Shown here: positions 40,671 through 48,788 of the stretch, piece after piece
Position numbering within the stretch: position 1 is the first letter of the stretch
Layout of the letters: every line of letters begins with the position of its first letter
NCBI GenBank assembly: GCA_029378245.1
Contig: JARKIF010000031.1
Location: 584,683 to 648,682 of the forward strand
Origin: Roridomyces roridus
Taxonomy: Eukaryota > Basidiomycota > Agaricomycetes > Agaricales > Mycenaceae
DNA length: 64,000 bases
Direction: 5' to 3'
Program-made: the position numbers and the translations under genes
Notes under the pieces: model-generated
The model's input: only the letters and a program-made list of their open reading frames with translations
Database searches by the model: none
Told to the model about the DNA's origin: nothing

Positions 40671-43600
40671 GCACGATCCATGCCGAGTTTAGGGACGAGG
40701 TATTCGTGCTTGCTCTTGTCGAGAGCTTTGGTAAACATGTCGGCGATGTTTTCAGCAGTGGGGCAGTACGAGACTGATACTTCGCTAGAAGTGATCTTCT
40801 CCCTGATGAAATGGTGGCGGACGTCGATATGTTTTGAACGCGCGTGAAAGCCGGAGTTGTGTGCGAACGAGATGGCGGCGTGATTGTCGACTGAAATGTG
40901 CGTGGGATGAACAGGAGCAAAGTCAAGTTCGGTGAGGATGGTGCGGAGCCAAAGAGTCTCGCCCACGGCTGAAGCGAGAGCCATGTATTCAGCCTCCATG
41001 CTCGAAAGGGCGGCGGTGGGCTGTTTCTTCGAGTTCCAAGTCACGACTCCCCCTGAAAGCAAGGAGATGTAGCCAGTGACGGAGCGGCGGTCGTCGGGAG
41101 AATTAGCCCAGTCGGCATCGGAGAATAATTCGATGTCGGCAGTTGAACCGGGACGGTACTTGATACCAAGATCAATCGTGCCGCGTAGGTAGCGAAACAC
41201 ACGTTTGACGGCGGTCAGGTGAACAGGACCGGGGTTCAGGTTGAATTGGGAAAGGGTTTGGACGGCGAAGGAAATGTCCGGGCGAGTAGTAATGGCGGCG
41301 TACATGAGAGAACCAACCATGTGCTGATACACGCGTTTGACATCGGGGTGATGCTCGTCCTCCGGAAGTTTGACCAGTTTGACGTGCGGATCCATGGGAG
41401 TAGAGACAGGATTGGCGTGGTCCATCTGGAAACGTTCCAGAATTTTGGCGACGTACTGGCTCTGAGTAATCAGAATAGAACCAGACGGCTCGCGAGTGAT
41501 TTCCATGCCGAGAAGCTGGCGTATCTGGCCGAGTTTCTTGACGGAAAACATCGAGGCGATTTCGTTCTCGGCAGCCTCCATCAGAGCGGGGTTGGATGCG
41601 AGAATCGTCATGTCGTCAACGTGTACAGCGACGATGGTGATATTATCACCGTCGCGTTTGATGTAGACGCATTGGTCGGACAGCAGTCGAACATAGCCTT
41701 TGGAAAGAAAAGCCTTGTTGAGTTCGATATTCCAGACACGGCCGGACTGTTTGAGTCCGTAGATAGCCTTGTGCAGGCGGCAGACGAGGGTAGTACCGTC
41801 GTGATAAAACTCGGGCTGTTGCATGTAGATTTCTTCGTCGAGTTTGCCGTTGAGGTACGCGCCGATCACATCTACGACGTGTATATCGAGATTGTAGCGT
41901 GCGGCGAGGGCGAGAAGAAGTCGGATAGTCTCCAAGCGAACAACGGGTGCGAATGTTTCGTCGAAATCAACGCCAGGAATTTGGGAGAATCCTTTTGCGA
42001 CGAGGCGAGCTTTGTACCGAACAATGATGCCTTGTTCGTCACGTTTGGTGCGGAAAACCCATTTGCAGGCCACGGCCGTGCGATCTTTAGGCAGCGGAGC
42101 GAGAGTGAACGTGCCGAGGGCGCCGAGTTGAGCCATTTCTTCGTCCATAGCCTTTTTCCAATCAAGCCAGTCAGGCCGAGATTGTGCCTCGGAGACGGTG
42201 AGAGGGTCGTTGGCAATAGGATCGGTAGCCACGAATGCGGCGGCAGGTGGTGCAGTTCGGCGGGTGCGAGTACCTTGGATGATGTTATCCTCGGTGATGT
42301 CGCTGCTGATATCGCGCGGCGCCTTGGTACGTGGAGTAGTTGCGGGCGGTGGAGTTAGCGTTGGTGCGGGCACAGTTGATTCGTCGGGTGTGGACGGCGC
42401 TGTAGTTTGTTCAACTTGCGCGGTTTCAACTCGAGGTGCCGGAGCCTCTTGGTCCAAAATCGATGTATCTGTCTCCCCCTGGAGCTGAGGCGGAGGGATA
42501 GATGCAGAGTTGATGCCGTCCTCAATAAATGCAATATTGCGCGAAGTGCCGATCTTGCGTGTTTCGGTGTTGTAATAACGCCAAGCGGTCGACTCGTCAG
42601 AAAGGCCGATGAAGATGCAACCCTTCGTTTTAACGGAGACCTTGGCATTACTCTTGTCTTGAACAAGAACTTCGCATGGAAGACCAAACTCCTGCAGCGA
42701 GGAAAAGTCGGGTTTCTTGCCCCAGAAGGCCTCGTCGGGAGTTATTGAATTCCCGAGTGCGCGAGTGGGTGACCGATTTTTGAGAAAGGTGGCGTATGCG
42801 ATAGCCTCGGGCCAGAGGTAGAGTGGCAGGTTGCGAGCAGCCAACATGGCGCGCGCGTGCTCAAGCAAAGTGCGGTTGAGCCGTTCGGCAACGCCGTTGG
42901 ATGGAGGAGAGTAGGCGGCAGTGAGCTCAAGTTTGATACCCTTGGAAGCAAACCACTTGCGCGCCTCCGGCGAAAGGTATTCACCGGCGTTGTCGCAATG
43001 CACGGCTTTGAGGACTTTGCCCGTCTGAGTGAGGATGTAAGCCTCGTAGTTCTGCATTTTCTCGAGAACTTCGGTGCGCGCTTTCATGAAGGCGATGATG
43101 CATCGACGTTTGGCGGCATCCGTGAACGAGATGTAGTATCGTTGGCCGTTGATTCCTTTGATGCGGCTGGGTCCCCAGACATCAGTGAACGTCATCTCCC
43201 CGATTTCCGTGTATTCGCGCGTAGCAACGGGTGGGAAAGGCTGGACGTGGGATTTGGCCTTGATACAAGCGAGGCATTGAGTGGAGGTTTTGCTGGAAGG
43301 GTCCACGTTCATCCCTTCAACCATGCTATGGTTCTTGAGCATCTTGACGGATGCTGGCGAGATGTGGCCGAGAATACGGTGCCACTTGTCCCAGGAGTGC
43401 GTGGGGATCGTTGCGAGAGCCACGGGCGGGGTCGGGGAGGACGACAACGGCGGATCGGATGCCGTAGAAGCAGGGACAGCTGGCACGACGGGAGGTGCAG
43501 CTGGTGGTACAGCCGGTGGAGTTGCCGGGAAGGCAGAGCCAACGGAGACGGTTTGGCGTTTGACAGATCGTGTGATCTTGACAATGTATAGATTGCCGGA

Positions 43601-44821
43601 CTTGATGCCTCGCATGATTTCTCGGCCTCTGGGGTCGAGAACGTGCATAAAATTCTTCTTGAAATTGATTGTAAAACCAGCCTCGGCCATGAGACCGATG
43701 GAAATCAAATTGTACGGAGAATCGGGGACGTGGAGGGCATTTTTAAGCGCGATCTCGTATGTAGAATTTTTGACGTGTGAAGCGATGGCCGCGGTGCCGG
43801 TTCCGAGGCACGGGGTGCTCCCAAATCCAACCACGGATTTGTTGGGAGTCGCGTCGAAAAAATCCTTGTTTTTGAGAATGTGCTTGGTGGTGCCGGAATC
43901 AGCAAGCCAGCAACCGGGTACGAGCGCGGGCTCGGCGGAGGAGCGCGCCATGAACGTGTAATCCTGAACGTCCTCGGCGACGTGAGCCGAATGGTTTTTG
44001 TTCTCGTAACGCGCCTTGGATTTGCGCGCGTTCCTCTCCTTGTCGGCTTTTGTGAAGGTTTTGCCAGACTGAGTGTCGCGGCAGTCACCAATCATGTGCC
44101 CAACACGGCCGCAGCCGTAGCAAGTGGCGTTGGAGTTGAATTTGGCGAATTTAGGCTTCCTCTGTTGACGTGCCGGGAGGGCAACCTCGTCAGACAGCGG
44201 TTTAGCCTTGCGACGACGTTCTTGCTCGAGTACTCGTGCGACGATTTTGGATGAATCATCAAGAGATGTGGTATCAATACCCGAGATGAACGTGTCCCAC
44301 GAGTCGGGCAGGGACGTGAGGAGGGTGATGGAGAATTCAGACTCTGAGAGGGCGGATTTTTGGGAAGCGAGTTGGGTACGCAGGTTGGTGAGAGTGCGGA
44401 TGTGTTCTTCGACACCCGTGCCTTCTTCACATTGGATGCGGAAGAGTTGGCGGCGGAGTAGAACAACGGCAATCACACCTTTCGGCTGGTACGTGTTGGC
44501 CAGGGTATTCCATGCAGCCGAAGAAGATGCCGCGTTGGTGATGTATACCAGCGGATCATCTGCCACGCGGAGACGGATCTGGGAGAGAGCTTGCCGATCC
44601 TTCTTCTCCCAGATGGTGATGGCGGCGGCAACGGCGCCGTTCGGGTCAACGACCTTACCATCAGCGTCGGTGGTGTGTACGGGTTTGGGCTTCGTGCCAT
44701 CGACGTAGTCGATGAGGCCCTGGTCGGTCAAGATGTCGGTGATCTTGATTGACCAAGTTGCGTAGTTATCCTCTCCGAGGAGATGTTGGATACGATAGGC
44801 GGAGGATGTGGCGTCAGACAT
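40667..44821 (-). CDS. Copia Gag-Pol polyprotein, 1384 aa
   Basis: Single open frame from 44821. In order: gag (about 1-230); CCHC knuckle CYGCGRVGHMIGDC; aspartic protease LADSGTTKH; GAG-pre-integrase zinc region HRILGHISPAS...CLACIKAKSH. The integrase core follows, with Asp in FTDVWGPS, Asp in VHCDNAGEYL and Glu in GVAERLNRTLLEH. After a linker with APRDISSDITEDNIIQGTRTR (in two runs) come reverse transcriptase, with CKWVFRTKRDEQG and the catalytic VHVDDM (VDD in place of YVDD), and RNase H with SDADWANSPDDRRSVTGY and SSMEAEYMALA. This PR-IN-RT-RH order defines Copia. No stop or frameshift. Confidence 0.95.
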   Translation of the reverse strand: MSDATSSAYRIQHLLGEDNYATWSIKITDILTDQGLIDYVDGTKPKPVHTTDADGKVVDPNGAVAAAITIWEKKDRQALSQIRLRVADDPLVYITNAASSSAAWNTLANTYQPKGVIAVVLLRRQLFRIQCEEGTGVEEHIRTLTNLRTQLASQKSALSESEFSITLLTSLPDSWDTFISGIDTTSLDDSSKIVARVLEQERRRKAKPLSDEVALPARQQRKPKFAKFNSNATCYGCGRVGHMIGDCRDTQSGKTFTKADKERNARKSKARYENKNHSAHVAEDVQDYTFMARSSAEPALVPGCWLADSGTTKHILKNKDFFDATPNKSVVGFGSTPCLGTGTAAIASHVKNSTYEIALKNALHVPDSPYNLISIGLMAEAGFTINFKKNFMHVLDPRGREIMRGIKSGNLYIVKITRSVKRQTVSVGSAFPATPPAVPPAAPPVVPAVPASTASDPPLSSSPTPPVALATIPTHSWDKWHRILGHISPASVKMLKNHSMVEGMNVDPSSKTSTQCLACIKAKSHVQPFPPVATREYTEIGEMTFTDVWGPSRIKGINGQRYYISFTDAAKRRCIIAFMKARTEVLEKMQNYEAYILTQTGKVLKAVHCDNAGEYLSPEARKWFASKGIKLELTAAYSPPSNGVAERLNRTLLEHARAMLAARNLPLYLWPEAIAYATFLKNRSPTRALGNSITPDEAFWGKKPDFSSLQEFGLPCEVLVQDKSNAKVSVKTKGCIFIGLSDESTAWRYYNTETRKIGTSRNIAFIEDGINSASIPPPQLQGETDTSILDQEAPAPRVETAQVEQTTAPSTPDESTVPAPTLTPPPATTPRTKAPRDISSDITEDNIIQGTRTRRTAPPAAAFVATDPIANDPLTVSEAQSRPDWLDWKKAMDEEMAQLGALGTFTLAPLPKDRTAVACKWVFRTKRDEQGIIVRYKARLVAKGFSQIPGVDFDETFAPVVRLETIRLLLALAARYNLDIHVVDVIGAYLNGKLDEEIYMQQPEFYHDGTTLVCRLHKAIYGLKQSGRVWNIELNKAFLSKGYVRLLSDQCVYIKRDGDNITIVAVHVDDMTILASNPALMEAAENEIASMFSVKKLGQIRQLLGMEITREPSGSILITQSQYVAKILERFQMDHANPVSTPMDPHVKLVKLPEDEHHPDVKRVYQHMVGSLMYAAITTRPDISFAVQTLSQFNLNPGPVHLTAVKRVFRYLRGTIDLGIKYRPGSTADIELFSDADWANSPDDRRSVTGYISLLSGGVVTWNSKKQPTAALSSMEAEYMALASAVGETLWLRTILTELDFAPVHPTHISVDNHAAISFAHNSGFHARSKHIDVRHHFIREKITSSEVSVSYCPTAENIADMFTKALDKSKHEYLVPKLGMDRA

Positions 44822-44952
44822 CGTGGGGGTTATGCAAACTTAGGTGCGTGGTGCGAGAGGCGAAGTTGAGCGTCGCGGGTGGGGGTGATATCGAAGAGTG
44901 ATGAGCGGTAGAGACAAGTTCAATATGATGAGGGAGAATTCAGTTACGGCCG

Positions 44953-44964
44953 GGGCCCATAACC
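44953..44964 (-). promoter_or_regulatory. Primer-binding site of the Copia element
   Basis: GGTTATGGGCCC next to the 5' LTR, the same 12-mer as in the gag-only element; complementary to the initiator tRNA-Met anticodon stem-loop. Confidence 0.7.
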
Positions 44965-45287
44965 TATTGTGAGAGAAGAGGGAAGAGGGAAGGATGTATT
45001 GAAGATGATAATAGAATACAGCAGAGGGTAGACTACCTTATATACTGTAGTGGTTGAAACAGGCACGGAGGTTACATGTGGGAGCGGAGTCCGTCCATGC
45101 GGTGTCTAGCCAATGAGGACTCTAGAGGGTTGGTGAATAAGCAAGAGTGGAAACAATACCATGTGAGGTATGGTTGGATAAAAGGTTAGGATAAAAGGTT
45201 GAATGGAGTGAAACACATTGGAGGTCCGTTCAATCGGGCGTGACTCCAGGTTGAGTCTAGATGGAGTCTAGGCCCAGAAATTCAACA
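44965..45287 (-). repeat. 5' LTR of the Copia element
   Basis: 323 bp, identical by eye to 40337-40659. Confidence 0.95.
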
Positions 45288-46554
45288 GATACAACGGTAC
45301 GCGGCATATGGCCGTGGGTTTCTGATTCTTCTCTTATGGACACACATCTCGTACTTGCAGGCAAACACCCTCACATTGGCGTTGCGCGAACTAGCCAAGA
45401 ATCCCGTGTTCCAACAGGAGTTGCGCTCTGAAATTCACTCGAATCTTGTTGAAGGCAAACTGGTTGGGTACGATAACCTGCCGCTTTTGAACGCATTCAT
45501 CAAGGTTCATCTTATCCATTTCACAATTCATTTGAATCCTACCAGCTCTTTATTCACAGGAAACTCTCCGGGTGTATCCCGCAGAACCACTGGCAGAAAG
45601 GGTCGCAGTCGAGGATACTATTCTTCCTCTCAAGTTCCCGTTGACGACGACATCTGGTGAACAAATCACGGCACTTCCAATCAAAAAGGGCCAGTTGGTG
45701 ATCTTAGCGCTCGGATCGTACCAAAGGTGATATAAAATTCAACCACACATGCAAGAGTTCTGATTTCCATTGGTGTAGACTGGAAGCTGTCTGGGGAGAG
45801 GATGCACAAGAATTCAGGCCGCAGCGATGGATCGATCAAACTCCGTCAGATAGCGCAGAGTCCCTTCGTCTCGGTCCATATGCCAATCTGTATGCTCTAC
45901 CCTTTTTTCAACCATGAAACCACACCACTAATGAATCGTCAATTCAGATTGACGTTTCTCACAGGGGCACGCACCTGCCTTGGGTACGTGAATGCCACTT
46001 ACGAAGTTTGCATCGAACTTATTCGCATGTCCAGGTGGCGATTTGCGTAAGTTGAACCACATACGCCCTATTATAAACCACGCTCACACCTACAAAGGGT
46101 ATTGGAAATGCAAGTCCTACTTTGCGAACTTGTCGGCAAATTTTCATTCGCCTTACCGAAGGACGATGGGGTTCAGATTCAGCATGCGCTGACTTTGATG
46201 CCACTCATGCCTTCTGGGACAAAAGGGAGTCCGATGAAGGTGACTCGAGTGGTATAGAGGTTCTTTCGACTCTTGTCATTCAACTTGCTCCGGGCAGAAC
46301 CGTAAACACGATGTTACTCCTCGTCCAGTCCAGAATGTATACAATTCTGCATAGTAGTCATACAGGGGAAGCTATGGGTGGGAGGTAGTCGGGCACTCAT
46401 GGAGACGATCATTGAATCGTGGTTGCGTTCTGATGGAAACGAAAGCAGCGGAATGAAAAGTATTTAAGCGATTAGAATGAATTACATACAGCCGTGTATG
46501 ATTGGTGTATGAGAGAAGAAGAAAAAGGTCTACACAACCGCCACGCGCTCCAAT

Positions 46555-48074
46555 CTACTTGAAATCCCCATACTGCCAATTAAAGCAGTCCTATACACAT
46601 AGTAGAAATCAGCTCAAAGCAAAGTCAAAAAAAAAGGGATACGCACAATACAATCCTCCTGCACGTCCACCTCGGGGACCTCCCGCCCATTCTCAGGGTC
46701 CCAATCCTCGTTGAGCACCTTGTCGACGATGAACTGAATCCCGTGCTGCCGCGAGTCGACGGACCATCCGCGTTTTCCGACGGTGTCGAATAGGACTCGT
46801 TGGCCGAGGTGGCATCTGTGTAAGGCGGGGAAGGTCAGGTCGGTGCAAGATGGAAGGCAAAGTACGTACTGAGATTCGAGAGCAAAGCCACCGATTGCAC
46901 AGGTGGAAGTTACGCCGGTGCAGGTTCCCATCGGTATCGGCTGTGTATCATGAGTCGTGTAATAGCATGAGCTTGAAAAGAGACGTACATCGCCATTATG
47001 ATACACGTGGGTAATGTGGTGTGTAGAAGGCTGCAAATTGTACTCAGAGACGACACAAAAGGGAGAAGGGAGGATGACGTGCGGGAGAGGGTAGGTGTAG
47101 GCGTGTAGCGGCCATCTTCTCGCCCGGAGTCTCGAAAGCGACGACGGGAACTCCAAAGGTCGCGCCGAGCAGCGCCGCCAGTGAGCCTCCAAGGCTATGG
47201 CCTTCGCGGTGTCAGTCTGCACCACGAATTGCGAGTGACACTCACCGGTGAGCCAGATATTAGCGTCAGGATACATGTAAGCGACGTCGTTGTAAAGATT
47301 CGTCCCCACGGGGTAGAATAAACTGTCATCAATCAGTGCCCGCTCGACGCACTTCTGGTCGCACTTGTCCCCGCCGGCATAGCAGTCGCAGACGGTAGAC
47401 CACGTGGGGCCCACGCGCGCGCAGCAGCACGAGAAGAGGAGGTTATCGTTCAGCTTGTCCTTCTTCTTCGTCGGGCCCTCGCCTCCAGCGATCCACGGCG
47501 CCGACGTGCCTTTGACGGAGATGACGACGGTGGTGTTGTCGTCGCTGACAAAGACATGTCCGCGGAAGCCGTCTGCGTCAGGCTCCCATCCGAATGGTAC
47601 GCTCTGCAGAAGCAGTTAGTGAGTGTGCGAGGAGAGAGAACCGAATCCACGCACCGTATTCCATCCATTCAACGGGTACCACAACTTATGACCCGGGTCC
47701 CCGTAGTACGAATTCGCCGTCATCTTGGCCAGCTGGAGCAACGTCTCGCGCTTGGTAACATCCGGAGCAGGCGTGTCGACGTTATCCCAGACAAAGGCCG
47801 AGCTCTGGCCATGCCTCATCAAGAGGCGTGCGTCATTGTAGGCTGACGCGGAGGAAGGTCGGTGTGTCTTGATGCTCTTCGTCGACAGCTCGTAGTACTG
47901 GTCCACGAAGGAGGGATGGACGTCGGAGAACAGGCTCCTGGATCCATTGGCCACCGCGTGTTCGTGTCGTAGCTGGAATCGCAGCGAGGGTGGAGTGGCA
48001 CTTTCTTTTGGGGATTCGCCCCACAGAAAGGCCAGGAGAACAAGGCGGAGAGTGGTTGGGAGGGCTGAGAGCAT
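46555..48074 (-). CDS. ATG15-like autophagic/vacuolar lipase (class 3), intact right-arm copy
   Basis: Start at 48074 with hydrophobic N-terminus [18 protein letters not shown]. The first exon ends PLNGWNT; exon 2 begins [20 protein letters not shown] and runs through [20 protein letters not shown]. The lipase elbow [17 protein letters not shown] is split by an intron (about 47190-47245). [11 protein letters not shown] supplies the region of the catalytic His, and [11 protein letters not shown] ends the protein at 46555. This is the fungal ATG15 pattern: a vacuolar phospholipase that degrades autophagic bodies, delivered as a membrane-anchored precursor. All exons are in frame. The elbow-intron acceptor reads GCGAAG, weaker than the GCACAG of the left copy. 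Confidence 0.8.
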
Positions 48075-48788
48075 GGAATAGCTCGATGAGTCGTCGTGGA
48101 TTGCGTGGTCAATGCCTCAGACGCTGGGGGAGAGTGGCTGCGGCGAGGCGCCAAGTTGTCCCGATAGGGAAATTGCACCCGTGCTCGACCGTTGCACTGC
48201 CTTTTGCAGCAAACCACCATGGCAAGCAAATGGCAAGATTCTCCCGCCTTTCTCTTGTGCAGCGCTCTCCGAATCATTCCGCAGTGCACTGAGACATTTT
48301 TCCGAACCAACACATACTCGTCCACTCTGAAACTGCATCGCTTGGAACTCCGACTCGGAACTGCGCAGAGTCGACTGCGCTTACCAACGGCAAACCACCT
48401 AACAAGTCCTCGCCGACTGCGCCGGGCTTCCTGTCTGAAATCTGGCTGACCAAACCCCGTTGCTTCACCTCTGGGGCCTATATATGCCCTCTAATAGGAG
48501 AGGACATTCCATGGCGGTGTCCATTCTAATTGGAGGGGATAGAGGCCGGTTCCCTATGGCGCGATAAAGAGCGCGACAAATGCTGCAATAAAGTCGCGAT
48601 ATACCAGTATGGACTTACCAAGTACAAGTCCCATGTAGTAGAGTCGCAATAAAGTCGTGCCGACTGATCCCGCATCATGATCTTAGCTCAAAAAGGAAGT
48701 CCAAGAAAAAGGCAGTCAATTCAAGTCACTATACAGTACAAACACGTTACTAAGGCCAAGAAAGCAGTATATACAGTAGATGTAGCAT
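48075..48788. other. Intergenic region upstream of the ATG15-like gene
   Basis: About 710 bp. Contains a TATATATG word near 48480 but no recognised gene. It marks the change from the duplicated region to the accessory block. Confidence 0.45.

Larger units (their letters stand above)
40337..45287 (-). mobile_element. Full-length, apparently intact Copia (Pseudoviridae-type) LTR retrotransposon, 4951 bp
   Basis: Two 323-bp LTRs (40337-40659, 44965-45287), identical by eye, start TGTTGAATT and end CAATA on the element strand. A perfect 5-bp target duplication GATAC flanks them (40332-40336, 45288-45292). The element carries a primer-binding site, a polypurine tract and one unbroken polyprotein. 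Identical LTRs, exact target duplication and an open 1384-codon frame point to a very recent insertion by an element that could still be active. Confidence 0.95.
39042..46257 (+). pseudogene. Cytochrome P450 (right arm), split by a Copia insertion
   Basis: Same gene as 16201-18453. The 5' part (39042-40336) carries the anchor LVFTFTALLAGAFLL, the KKYGPVYRVKGCMG block and the start of the I-helix, VGGQDT. The Copia then interrupts the codon after GAT, within the GGQDTT oxygen-binding motif; reading on into the LTR meets a stop within about 25 codons. The 3' part (45288-46257) is otherwise intact: ETLRVYP-type ExxR, GARTCLG/WRFA heme motif, end KVTRVV. No other disabling change was seen, so the insertion is probably the event that killed the gene. 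The left arm retains a working copy. Confidence 0.85.
34088..47602. repeat. Right arm of the large inverted duplication
   Basis: Inverted counterpart of 14894-26303. It is 13.5 kb long including a 4.95-kb Copia element missing from the left arm. Relative to the left arm it has lost about 1 kb of FB2-like sequence and gained local tandem duplications. Confidence 0.85.

Noticed and set aside
41219..42358. 379-codon plus-strand open frame
   Set aside because: Lies antisense to the integrase-RT part of the intact Copia polyprotein; no recognisable protein pattern.
42857..43961. Overlapping plus-strand frames of 244 and 226 codons
   Set aside because: Antisense to the Copia gag-protease-integrase region.
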